This document shows positions 35,811-48,300 of a stretch of DNA of 64,000 bases, one piece after another; the first letter of the stretch is position 1, and every line of letters begins with the position of its first letter. This DNA comes from Eudorina sp. 2006-703-Eu-15. Its lineage: Eukaryota > Chlorophyta > Chlorophyceae > Chlamydomonadales > Volvocaceae. Made by a program: the position numbers and the translations under genes. Location: contig BDSI01000119.1 in NCBI GenBank assembly GCA_003117195.1, positions 321,188 through 385,187 on the forward strand, read 5' to 3'. Under the pieces are notes generated by a model. It was not told where the DNA came from. It ran no database searches and worked only from the letters and a program-made list of their open reading frames with translations.

Positions 35811-38579
35811 GTGGAATGTCCGGTCACAGGAAGTCAACTCAGTCGTGTTTGGAGATCGAGTTTAAGGGCCAAGGGTCATATAGACGTTCCGAATGACGAA
35901 TGAAATCAATTAGATTCAGTCAGGCAATGCGCAGGCGAAAGCGTCGTTCCCAGAATGTGAGCTGCAGCGCCTTGGGGCCAAAAGACAGCCTGGTTACACG
36001 TTAAGGTTCTGTATCACAGCTAGCGCTGAACGGAAATGTGATAGGCTGCCGGTGAAGGCGCACATGCACGCAATGAGGATGTCTGTAACAGCTATTTACT
36101 CAAGGAGTCATGCTAATATTCTGTGTAAGTCCTGCTTGTGGGTTTTGCCCTTGCACATCTTCAACAGTACGCAGACGTACGACGAAGCCGCAATGATTCC
36201 CTTGAAGACGCAGAAGTCCCATGCACCATAAGCAGAAATAAAGGAAGCATATCTCGTCACTTGTGTGCAGTGTATCACGCGTCAAGTTGCTCAACAGCTC
36301 ACCAGTTTTCGCCCCCCAACGGCTTTGACAGATAGAGAGCTGGTAACAACCGCGGGTATGGTCTGGAGATTTGTAAAACAAGAGTTATGAGTGTCTTATG
36401 GTAATGATCTAATTACTTCATTACCAGGGGTGCGGCCTTATGAATATCTTGCCAGAACACTTTTACGGTACCCGAAACGCAGTTACAACGCGGGTTATAC
36501 CTTTGCAGCCGGAGCAGGTATCTAACGGAGTTATTAGTGCATGCGGCTTTGCTGCACGATGAGCGCGCCATATGAGCATGAATGGGAGGCGAAAGGTCAC
36601 GAGGGTCATCCGCCACAGCAAGGACCCAAAAGCTGGACGTCGTGGAGCGCCTAGCATGTTATTGCCACCTAGACCCATCGTGCATTGTTTGGCGACCCAA
36701 TTCAAACTCATTCGCATACTGAGTCAACTTCGTATTCTGTGTCACGTGACTAACCTTCGGCTTTTTGCGGAGTTTCTGCCGCTCTGTGCACCGCTGTTCA
36801 TCTCAAATGGAGCTCCACTTCGATGCGCATCAGCAAAACATGTCGTGGTGTTGACTGGCCGTGTCTTGCATGTATGTCGCGACGGAGCAACCCCGGAGTC
36901 CTGCAGCCCCGCCAGATCTCGCGGCAGGTGCGGCTGTGTTGGGAACCAGCTAATCCCCCGAACCTACAGCCGACACGACGCACACGCCATAATGTCTGGT
37001 GTACGACGACATGGTACTGAATTACTAATCAGCAACGGCCGAGACGCGTCCAGATCCGCAACAGGTTTCCTGCGTCCAGACAGGGTCAGACCAGTCACTC
37101 TTCCGCTTAGGGCCTTAAGAAGCATCCGACCTTAAGATCCATGTGGCATTGACAGGTAGGGATGGCCAGGGATAGGATAGCTAGTGGGTGTAGCTATTGG
37201 GACATGGGGTGACTTGCCGCCGTGCCCCTCCCTGCCGCGCCAGGCAAGGGACCGCCATACCGTCGGACATGGCGACCAGATTACCCTACCCTACCCTACC
37301 CCACCCAGGGAGAATGTGGTTTATTAGCTGCCTGCCGGCTTGCGGGGCCAGGCAGTGAGTCTCCAGATGGGCGGTTCGCAACCTCCTGATGCAGCGACAG
37401 GTTTGTTGGGCTGACTGGTGGATGGATGGGTGGGTTTCGTGTTCTGGCCCTTCCCTGGCCCTCCCTGGCCCTCCCTGGCGCGGTCCGATGCAGAGGCCGC
37501 AGGGTTGCTAGCGGTCGCGTTTGCTTCATTGGGGGAGCGGGTTGGCACACGCGCGCATCGCAGAGGGCCTGAACAGCCCCTTTCAGCTAACGGCCGCAGC
37601 CTCAGGGCCTCGTGTATGCGACTTTCGGATACGCCAGGGAGAGCTGCAGAGGGAGGTAAGGGGTGAGGATCGCGATTGGTCAGGGCACGTGCAGGCGCCG
37701 CCACAGACTTCGCTGGAAGACCGGCAGGGCAGAGGGCACATGCGGGGCAACGTGCGTGGCGGCAATGATGATCAGCGAACAGCGATGCTGTGCAAAAGGG
37801 CTTACAGGGCGGAGCTCCGCTGGATGGTCGGAATCTGATGCATGAATCCAGCTTCCGTCAAGATTCGTAATAGGGTTTATACAACATTTTTAAGCCCATT
37901 ATTAGTCATCGCCGCCCGCAACAATGGCGGGTTCTAAGCGAAATTGGCCCATCGCCATCTATCAATGCAGACACGCAGAAAGATTCTTAAGCGACTGTTC
38001 GCGGCCCAATATGACCTTACGCCTGATCCTTGGACGTTGTCGGTCTCTTTCCGATTTGGGCTGCGATCGTCGGCCGTCCCGTCCATATCTGCCTAAGAAA
38101 ACTCAGAAAGATTTGAAGACGCGCGGCGGGAGAGGCCCAGAGGCCGAAGGTCTGTACGAGCGCGTTCGTTGCACGACATCGCTCGCGGCCCGGCATCATC
38201 GGCGCATAATGTCCGCGTCAACATTGACCTGTACTAGTGCCGAAAGCGATCTGACGGATGACATCTGGTGACATCAAAAAGCGGGGCTGCTGGCAGAGCA
38301 GCTGACATGTTGCCTTTTTTGTGCTGCGCCTCTTCGCGATCGCGCCAATCGAACCAACAGCGGCAACTCTACTGACTCAATCTGCCGTCCCTGCGTCTTC
38401 ACAACCCGCGCTCCGTGGTCATCTCTGCTGCCCGACATGGCGCCCGAGCCCTTCAGCAGCAGGTGCGGCTTGGTACGCAGGCTGGACTGGGCCATACTTC
38501 CCGCGCTATGGTGCGCGGGGACCCGGGCAGCTTCGAAGCAGGCGGGAAAAAATATGCCTGATGCATCTATCAAGCTGCA

Positions 38580-38610
<31 letters not shown>

Positions 38611-38899
38611 GCGCAGGACGCGAGCGCCGACCGTCGCGGTCTCGATCGAAAACTCTTGCGCACTTTTACTTTTTAGTAGTTGCTGCCGCAGGCTCTGCGA
38701 ACCGGCTGGCACCTGAACAAATTCCTTTGCGCACGGCGCGTTGCCCTCTTTGTACGCGGACCAGCAGCACCTGAGATACCGCCTGGCGCAAGCAAGCTAT
38801 ATCCCGCACGTGGGACCCAGCGGTTTCCCGCTGCGCGACGCCCCAAGCACCCGCTGTTCCCTCCCCTTTGGCGCCCTTCCTTTCCGGACCCACAGGCAG
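35811..38899. other. Long spacer, low-confidence ORFs only
   Basis: AT-richer DNA with no recognised family. It includes a short CAG-type run at 38587-38610 and a tandem TACCC tract near 37285-37305. The first exon of the dioxygenase gene probably lies in the last few hundred bases. Confidence 0.4.
36572..37135 (+). CDS. Hypothetical ORF, 187 aa
   Basis: Uninterrupted ATG ORF in AT-richer DNA. The composition is basic and the middle hydrophobic (LFAEFLPLCAPLF). No domain, no splice support and no homologue recognised. Confidence 0.2.
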   Translation: MSMNGRRKVTRVIRHSKDPKAGRRGAPSMLLPPRPIVHCLATQFKLIRILSQLRILCHVTNLRLFAEFLPLCAPLFISNGAPLRCASAKHVVVLTGRVLHVCRDGATPESCSPARSRGRCGCVGNQLIPRTYSRHDAHAIMSGVRRHGTELLISNGRDASRSATGFLRPDRVRPVTLPLRALRSIRP

Positions 38900-40778
38900 G
38901 GCTCCGTGGTGCCGTTCAGCCTCATCGAAGGTCCCGATGCCTGGACCGCCGCCGACTACCCCGTCCTGGAGGACTACATGCTGCACCTGACCCCCGAGCA
39001 CGTGGCGGAGCTGGATGCGGCGGTGGAGGCGGTGCTGGCCAGCGGCAAGAGGCTGCAGGTGGGAAGGGGAAGGCGGAGGGCGTGACTCGGAGATCCGGAG
39101 GGGCAGGTGCTTGGAGGGCACCAGCGCGCCGGTTGCGGCCGTTCAGTGCCGCTGGTCCGTGGGGGAGGTGCAATGGGTCTTGGTGGACAGGTGGCGCGAG
39201 AGCATAAGAGGATGAAGCGTGTCGTGGTGGACTCGTCAGCATTTGGAAGGGACATGTACACGGCGCGCCGCGGTGGCGACAAGGGGAGAAACGGCGAAGG
39301 ACTGCGGCGCCACGAGCAGTGTTGTGTGGCCGACCCACGGGTGACCCACGGTCTCGACGCCGCTCACCGACGAGCCCAATGCGCCTGTCTTTGCTGAAGT
39401 CCCATTCACCTTGTGCGTTCGCATCAGAGAGCTAATGGCCGATTGATTGCGCGCAGGACGTGGACCAGTCCGACTTCGAGCTGCCCACGCTATCCGGACC
39501 GTTGCTGGAGGCCGGTCGCGAGGCGCAGTTCGGCCGCGGCTGGGCGCTGGTCCGCGGTGTGCCCGTGTGGCGATACAGCCGGCAGCAGCAGCTGGCCGCG
39601 TACTGGATCCTGGGTCTGCACTGGGGCCGGGCGGTGCCGCAGAACGCCAAGGGACATCTGATCGGCCACATCAAGGACATCGGACATGAAGCCAAGAACC
39701 CGCTCACCCGCCTGTACGCCACCAACGCCGCGCAGCCCTGGCACAACGACGGCCCGGCTGACCTTGTGTGTGAGTGGCAGAGCGAGGAGTGAGCATAAGC
39801 TGGGAGTGTTTCTGTTGCTTCGGTTGGGCGATGCCACATGCCTATGCTCCAGCGCAATCGGACCCTCTTTGCGATATGGGTCGCACTGGAACGTACGGTT
39901 AGCATTACCAAGCCACTGGGTTTTCCTGTCAACTTAAATATTATACAAAGCATCCTAATCCCGTGGTCATGTCTTTATCCACCCTGCCCCGATTCGGCCC
40001 GCCCCGCAGCGCTGCTGTCCCTAGCTGACGCGGAGGAGGGCGGTGACAGCGGCTGGTCATCTTCCATCTCCGTACACAACGAGATCCTCCGCCGCGCGCC
40101 GCACCTGGCGCCGGTGCTGGCGGGCCCCTGGTTCTTCGACCGCAAGTCGGAGGTGCCGGAAGGTGAGGAGGGGAGAGGACAAGGGGGTCGCAGGGCTCGC
40201 CAATGGTTGCTCGTAATGTGTCAGTGCACAGCGATAATGTATCCATCCTGGGCGCATACATACGCTTGATGCATTGCTTTTGTACTGCAGTACTGTCGTA
40301 TGGAAGCTACCCCTGACCCTGACTCCCCCGGCCCTGCGTCCCCCGTCCAGGCAAGAAGCCGTTCTTCGAGATCCCCGTGTTCAACTACCACCGCGGCTAC
40401 CTGTCCGTCAACTACTCGGACAACTACTACCTGCTCAGCCAGCGGCACGCCGAGGTGCCCAAGCTGCAGCCCGCCCACTACGAGGCCATGAAGCTGTTCA
40501 ACGAGCTGGCCTCGGGCCCCGAGCTGTCCATCCGCATGGTGCTGCGGCCCGGCGACGTGCAGCTGCTGTCCAACCACACCTGCCTGCACTACCGAGGGGC
40601 CTTCAGGGACAGCCCGCAGCACACGCGCCACCTGCTGCGCCTGTGGCTGTCGCCGCCCAACGACCGCCCGCTGCCCGAGTGCTACGCGGAGATCATGGCG
40701 GGCAGTGTGGTGCCGGGCAAGCGGGGCGGGATCATCATCCAGGGGGCCGCGCCGGGCATCCCACAGGAGGCGGAGTGA
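38900..40778 (+). CDS. TauD/TfdA-family Fe(II)/2-oxoglutarate dioxygenase, 5' end unresolved
   Basis: Exons 38900-39058, 39457-39769, 40010-40162 and 40351-40778 (TGA) are phase-consistent and give at least 350 aa. The family match is clear: FELPTLSGPLLEAGREAQFG, AYWILGLHWGRAVPQNAKGH, the metal-binding HxD in PWHNDGPADLV, SISVHNEILRRAPHLAP, FNYHRGYLSVNYSDNYYL, and the distal histidine/arginine region QHTRHLLRLWLSPPNDRPLP. Family members hydroxylate small organic substrates, often releasing sulfite or similar groups; the substrate here cannot be read from sequence. It looks most like the fungal/plant TauD-like branch. An open frame runs upstream to about 38720, so the first exon may be longer or an earlier exon may exist. 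No organelle signal was assigned. Confidence 0.87.
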
Positions 40779-42343
40779 GGCGAGAGCATCCCGCAGGAGG
40801 CGGAGTAGTCAGCGGGAGCCTCCGCCTCCGTGATGCCAAGGCCGCGTGGCGGAGGCGTTCTGAGAAGCCTAGGAAGAGGAAGGCGACGAGACGGGACGGC
40901 AACATGCGGCAGCCCGCAGCAGAGCGCGCTGGCATCATCACACTGGATCGCACTGCATTATGAACGCATGTGTTTCGCAGTATAGTACGCAATGCACTTG
41001 TACGGCAGGGTGCGGACTTGCTGATGCGGGCGCTGATGCGTGCGGGCTGATATGCGCGTGTGATGGATGATGTAGTACGATAAGATGTCTAGTACGACGA
41101 ACGCACGAATGGAGGAGAGCCTGGGTGGTAGTGAGTATAGCCGCTGACGAAGTTGTGGCAGCAGGCGGGCCATTGCGGTATTACTTGCAATCAAGGTGAT
41201 GTATTGTGAAGGTTTGAACGTATGATGAGGGTCTGTTAAGGCGACCTCTGCGGGGGACAGGAGATGGGGTCCGAACTCCAAAGAGTGCTGGGTCCTGAAG
41301 GTATTGTGGGGTCAGTCAGGTCAGTTCGAAGGATTTGCTCGGGTTTGTCGATTGTTGGTATTTTTGGAGGAAACGAAGCCGTGTGTAGGGTTTTTGTTCT
41401 GGACCGCGTGCATGCGCACAGGCGGCGGCTGCTCGGCTGTGCTTGTACCCTTGTTCGGCGATTGCAGACCTCGGCTGCACTTGCAGCTGCGGGCCATTAG
41501 TTGGCTTATAGTTGACACATGTACGGATACCTTGGCGCTTTACGCGCTGAGGTGAATGAATGCGCGGTCCTGACAGTCATGGGCACGAGCACGAGTACTG
41601 TACTGTCGGCGCGTTCAACCGCACGCCCCTTTCCAGATCGCTCTCCGGGTTGGCTCCACCAGCAGCTCCCGAATGACCACCAGCTCCGAATGGAGCCAAC
41701 AGCCAATGGGTCCCACTGGCAGCGGGCGGTAAGAGGGACTCCACCACAGACCACACGCGCGCGCCTGTCTGCCCAGGCTAGCGCCAACACGGGTGGTATT
41801 CCGGACGCACCTTGACCGCTGAGCACCTGCAGGCGTGTGCACACCCGCCCACAAGCAGCAGCACCAGCAGCGATCGTGCGCTTTCACCTCTCAGCTGCTA
41901 TAACAACTCACATTGCTAGGTATTAACGGACGTTCCGTACAGATGCCGTACACGTACCTGGGGGATGCGAACCGGCTCCCAGAAGGAGAGCACACGCATA
42001 GAGGCACTCTCCTCTCACGCAAGCACTCACTACCAGCACTGCACCTAGCACCCGAGCCCTCTCTACGTCCGGCAGCGCACGTCGCCCTGTACGACAAGCA
42101 AGGTCTGCCCCAGCAGACCGAGCAGCCACAAGTAATAACGGTCACGGCACCGGCTCCATGACCACCAGATATAGACCGCGTCGGCAACAGTCTCCGCTGG
42201 TGCATCTGCCCTTACTGACTACCACCGCCACCGCCAGCGCCAGCGCAGCAATTTTGTCAGGATGACCAGCCCCGCGGACCAGCACGGCCCCCGGACGGCC
42301 GACCCATGGATCTAACGACTCAAAATGCGCCGTAACCTATATG
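40779..42343. other. Spacer between convergent genes
   Basis: Probable 3' UTRs of the dioxygenase (plus) and the hydrolase (minus). No convincing gene seen. Just after the dioxygenase stop, the stop-codon context (GCATCCC, AGGAGGCGGAG) is repeated at 40788-40808 with an in-frame-like TAG. Confidence 0.45.
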
Positions 42344-45300
42344 CTAGACGACCAGAGGGCGAATGGATCCAAGTCCAGGAGTCACCTCCGGAACCCGAAT
42401 CCGTGAACCACGTCGAGGCCGCCACATCCCGGGCAGCACCATAACCCTTGCCCCCCAGCTCCACCTCCAGGCCGGCCCTGCTCCAGCTCCGCCTCCTGGC
42501 GCCGGCCTCGACGACCCAGCACCGAGCACGTGTCCCCATGGCCCCATCCACGACCGGGCCTGGCTGCCACCACTGCCGCCACAGCTGCGGCTGTGGCACG
42601 CCGCGTGCTGCTCTTGTCGCCCGGCGCTGTGGGTCCCCCGAGTGGGTGGTGCCACATCGGCAACAGGGGTAAGCAGCCGGGGCGGGGTGGGAATGAAGCA
42701 CTGCGGGTCTGCACCCGAGGAGGACGAAGCGGAGTCGGGGGAGCCGGAGGAGCGTGTCGCTGTGTGGGGGTGGCGGTCGCGCCGCCGATTCACGGCCCCC
42801 TGTCCCCGGGGTGCTGCCGACTCAGCGGTGTCCTCGCCGAGCCCCGCCTTGTCCCAGGTGGGGGCGTTGGAGGAGGTGCCGCCGGCGCTGCCTGGCCCAC
42901 GTGTAGCCCCCTCATCCTCCTCCGCTCCTGCTTTCGCATCCTCACCCACAGCTTCACGAGCATCTGCATCCGCATCTGCATCTACATCCGCACCCGTGAG
43001 CCCGGCCCGCCGCTGCAGTCCGCCGCCCCGAGGGGGCGGCCCTCCTCCTTTCCCTCCTCCACCTCTCATCCCTCTCACTGCGCACTGAGGCGACCCCTGT
43101 GCCGACCAGGCCCCGGGCCCCGGCCCCGGAGAGCCCTGCTCCAAGCCCTGTGGCTGGCCCGGCGCCGGGCGCGCCCGCCTGCAGAGGCGGCCCAGCAGGC
43201 CCCTCCTCTGCGGTTCCACTGCCGGCACCTCGCTGCCACGCGCACTGGCGGCCTGCTGGGCCGCGTGCGAGCCCGGACACCTCGCGGCCGGCGCCGCTGC
43301 GGCCGCTGCATCTCGCAATGATGGCGTCAGCTTTAGCGGATCGTGTCGGGATCGGGGTCGGGGTAGCGCTGTCAGCCACCCCCCGGTGGACCCAACGGGT
43401 GGTCTCGGAGCGCCGCTGTAGGTGCCCCCGCCAGTGCCGCTGTGCGGCCGGCTCCCTGCCACGTTCCCTGTACGGAACCAACGAGTGACGCTGCGGTGAG
43501 CACCCATCATCTCTCCGACGGGCTGCTGCTGATGCTGCTGCCCCTCCGGATGTACTGCCGTTGTTGTTGGTGGCGGGCGCGGCGGCCGCCTCATCGCCGC
43601 GATGGCCTCCTGGGCCGCCTGCCTTGACGTCCCCAGCGCGGCCGCCAGCACGTCCGCCTGGCAGTCCTCATCCGCCAGGAAGCCCCCGTGGCCCAGCTGC
43701 TCGCGGAAGAGCACGGAGGGGTGCGGGCAGGAGGGGCCCAGCAGCGCGGCGCGGTTGGCCTGGAGGGGGTTGGGGGTTGGGTAAGGCAGGGGGAACAAGG
43801 AGGGAGGGACTCACAGCCTGTGGCACGTCATGAGTCGCGGATCGTTATCGATGTGTACCCCAAACAACTTGATCAGCGCGCGGTTCATACAACCGAGAGC
43901 TATCGACCGAGAGCTATCCCACCTTTCTGATACCGCAGCGCCCCGGCTCCATCATCTCCCATCGCAAATCCCTCGACCTACCACGTGCTCCCTCCCTCCT
44001 CCCTCGTCCCTTCCCTCCACTCACCAGTATCCTGCGCACCTCCCGCACCGGCACCAGGTTGTCACGGCCGCACAGCACCACACTCGTGCGCTCGGGCAGC
44101 TCCGAGGGCCACAGGTTGACTCGGGCCCAGTCCAGGCGCCGGCGGAGGGCCACGGAGCAGTGGAACTCCGCCACCACCAAGCCTGGGAGGGCGGAGGGCG
44201 GGTAGGAGGGAGGGAGAGCTCGAGATTGAGAGGGGCACGCGGGGCCGGGTGTCACGTAGTTGACGTAGAAGGATGGCATGCGGTCACGGTCAGGCATGAG
44301 CAGGGGAGGAGGAGGGGCCTTAATAGGTGGGCCAGCATCAATACGATCCAGTCCATCGGGAGGGGCGCAGCCTCGATGGGCGAAGCGCAGCGGGGAACAA
44401 GTGCGTTCAAGCCTGGGCGGGATCCCCCGCGGTGGCAGCGGTGGTGGCGCCCACGCGTGTATATCCGAAGGGATGGAGGCCTTATGCGCGCTCCACCTTA
44501 AAGGGGATCGAAAGAAGCCGGGGGGGTTAACATGCCACACATAGATATATCCACTCGAAGGAGGGGCCGGCCCCAGGTCCGTGACCCCCGTCACTGACCT
44601 CGCAGCAGCCCCCGGACCAGTCGACGGCGAATGGCGGCGGCAGGGCCACTAACGGGTGGCTGCGCCGCGCCCTCGCCCGCACTCCGCCCAGCATCAGCGA
44701 CTGCGGGGCCGGACCGCGCAGCCGCGGCGACATGGCCTCGCCCTCGCTGCGCGGCGCTGGCATGTGGCCCCGGGACCCGGTGCTTGACGCGCTCTGTGCC
44801 TCCGTCGACGACCACCTCCGCAGGTCTGACGTCAGAAGCAGTAGCAGTAGCAGTTGCTGCATCCGTGGCAGCAGCAGCAGGAATGGCCGCACTTACGTAA
44901 GCATCCTCAGACGACCGCAGCTGTCCGTCCGGAAGTAAGCTGGGGCACGCGGCAGCCGCCGCTGGACAGCGGAGAGCGCCCGTACGGCACGGGTGTGCGC
45001 AGCTGTCGACGTCCCATCCTTGCGGCGGACCCGGCTGCGGCTGCGGCTGCGGCTGCGGCTGCTGCTGCCATTGTTGCCGGGATGATGGCTCCTCCCGCGT
45101 GTGCGGCTGCTGCTGCTGCTGCTGCGATGGGGGCTGGTGGTGATGATAGTGGTGCTGATGGTGCTGATAGTGGTGATGGTGATGGTGATGGTAGTGATGG
45201 TGGTGACGGTGGCCGCCCTCCTCCTGCTCGGACGCGACGGGTGGTGTCGTCAGGGGTTGCTGGTAGATGGCGTTACGGACCAGGTGCGGCAGGAACATGG

Positions 45301-48300
45301 CGAAGCTGCAAGGAGGGCAGGGGAGGCGGGAGAGGCAGACAGGCAAGTGGGTAAGGTAGAGGCCGGGGGAAGGAAAGACGGCACGGATCGGCAGCGGGCG
45401 CGTGCGGGAAGGGCACCAGCTGCGAGGGAAGCAGAGGCCGGACAGTGATGGGGCTGGGCTGGGGTGTGTGTGTGTGAGGGACGCGGTGACCCCTCGCTGC
45501 TTACCGCCGCTGAAGCACGGCCCCGTTGGACCCCATTGCCCTCACGCGCACCCTCAGCAACACTGCAGGGGACACGCGCGTTCAAAGAGTGGCCGAGATC
45601 CGGCGCGGTGGCAGCTATTCGTGAACGCGCCCTCCACGGCCCGCCACTCGCACACTTCCTGCTGACCTCCCCTGCACCCGCGCGGAGCAACACAGCAACA
45701 CCATCGCCCCTTGAGCCCACTCCCCCGTACTTACGACGGGCTGTTGCAACCCGACGGTGAAGCTAAGTGCCTTCGTACCATCCTCCTCCGAAACCCAAAC
45801 CCATCGCCGCCCACCCACCAGACAGGGTCGACGAGGGTGAGGCGGGCGACAGCGGGGGCGGCGGGCGAGGCGGCGGCGAGCTTGATGAGGGCCGAGGCGA
45901 TCAGGGTGCCGTACGAGTGGGCCAGCAGGGATATACGGGTGACGCCCTGCACGACAGTACGACATGAAACAGCGAGGGCGGGTGGGCGGGGGATGGGCTA
46001 GGAGGAAGGTCCTCCAGCACCGGGGATGTATCCCGGGGTCACCAACGGCCTCGGCTGCGCGTCATCGCGTGCTCGCGACAGCTCTCTCTCTCTCTCTCTC
46101 ACGGGGCCGCAGCCGCGGTGGGCGCCATGGCGGTTCCCCTGCAGGCGCCAGGTAGCCACCGGGGCCGCAGCGGCCGCGCTGGCGGTTCACTGGGGTGCAC
46201 CCAGGGAACCCGCAACGGACCCGTGCACCTCTTTTTCTCGATGTCCAACTCAAGCCGTTCGGTACTAGGGGACTTTCCATCTGCCCCCTCCCTGCCCCTC
46301 CGCTCACCCACCCACCCACCCACCCACCCGGGCCGCCAGGAAGTCCGCCACGTCCGCCGCCACCTCATGCGGCGCGGGAATGGTGGCGGTCAGGCGCATG
46401 GACACGTGCTTATACTGTACGGCATACACCGGCCGCCTGCCCCGCGATGCGGCCACCAGCCGACTGAGCAGCCGCAGGTAGGGCGTCAGACCCAGACCGA
46501 TGCCGTGAAGGAACACCAGCGGGGAGGAGTCGGCCTCGTCCCCGTCGTCGCCAGAGCTGGCTGTCTTCTGACCCGGGGAGGAGTCGGCTCCCGGCTCCTG
46601 ATCTGGCCCCCCGGGAGCCCCCCCGGGAGCCCCCCCGGGAGCTGCCGGATGTCCACCACAGGCTTCACCACAGTCTGCGCCTCCGCCGGCCGCGATGACA
46701 TCCTCGCCTGGGAGTACAGCAGCACCGCCAACGTCGCGGTCATTGCCAAGGCACTCCCCACCAGCCCAGAGGTCTTGGTCGCCGTCACCCTCCTCCTCCG
46801 CCTCCTCCTCCTCAGCATGGGAGGGGTTGTCGCTCGGGTTGGCCGCAGCAGTGGGGCCCAACTGCTCGACGCTGCACCTCCGCTCGCCAGCTCGAACGGC
46901 TGATGCTGACGACGACGGCGACGACAACATCGGCAATGACCCATGGGTCACATGCGGCCCGGCGGGGTCGGCCGCCGCGGTTGAGCCGGAGACCAAGTCG
47001 CATCCGCCACCGTCTGCAGGAGCCACCCCTCTACCTACTGCTGTAGCTACTGCTGTAGCTGCTGTAGCTACTGCCGCCCCTGGAGCAGCCGCCGCGGCTC
47101 GACGCAGCTGCCCCCCGCCCGCCCGCTGCCGCGGCCGCCACTCGTACACGGTCGCGGTGCCACAGCGGGTGACTCCCGCCACCCTGAAGCCCATAAGGCC
47201 CACCAGCGCGATGTGGGTCACCCCTGCTACCGCCTCCGTGACCGCATAGAAGGACAGCGGCCGGTAGCTGGTGACCAATGGGTCGGTGGCGGCCGCCAGC
47301 AGGCGGACATCGCCACCGCGGCGACCAACGCCGGCCCTACCGCACTCGCCTCCCTTGCCCGGCACCCAACCGCCGTCCGCTGAAGTCAGGTGGGCGGATG
47401 CGGATGCGTCACCGCCAGATCCACCGCCACCTCGCCGCTCCGCCGCTGGGCAGCTTGGGCCCCGGGTCCGCCACCAACCCCGACGCGCCGGACCGGGATA
47501 GTCTTCGTCCACGTTGGTTGTGGCGGCGGCGGAGGAGGAGCGGCGGCGGGTCGCCCACCCCCAACCCCAAGCGGCAGCGGCTACGGCTGCAGTGGTGGCG
47601 CCCAACGGCGCGTGGTGCACAGCCGGGCGGCGGAGGGCCGCCGCCAGGGGCCAGCGCAGCGCCCTGCCCTGGAGACGCCACCGCCAGGCCGCCGTCGGGC
47701 CGCCCCGGACGTCACCGCCCTGCACCGCCGCTGCATCCGCCCCGTGGGGCGGCGACGGCGGCGCCCAAGTCCCCCCCGTTGGGTGGGTGCCCCCGCGCGT
47801 CCTGGATGGCGGGATCACTGCAGCGCCCTGTGGCACCAGCCCGGGCGGTCCGAGGGGGCGGACCAGGTCGGGGGGAGCTCCAGGGGCGGGGCTGATGCCG
47901 GGACAGACGTCGGCACAGACTGCGGCGCCTATATACAGGGGGTCGCCGAGCCCGAGGGTCCCCACGTGGACCGGCAGCAGCCCGCCGCGACTGCCCTCAC
48001 CGCCGCCCTCATCACCGCCGCTACTGCCCTCACCGCCGCCAGCCGGCAGATCCAAGACCCTCATCAGCCGCAGCGCGAGCGCCTCCATGTCCACCACCCG
48101 CCCCACGGCTCCGAGGGCAGCGGCGGCCCCAGCTGCTGCCGCCGAAGCCGAAGCCGCCACATGTCCGGGTGCGGGCACTTCAGGGCCCCCCGTGACCGCC
48201 ACCAAGCCGGGTGGGAGCTGCTGGGACCCCATCATTCCGGAGACGGCTCCGTCGCAACGCGGTTCGCTGCGGCTGGGGCACTCGATGTGCATTTGGTACG

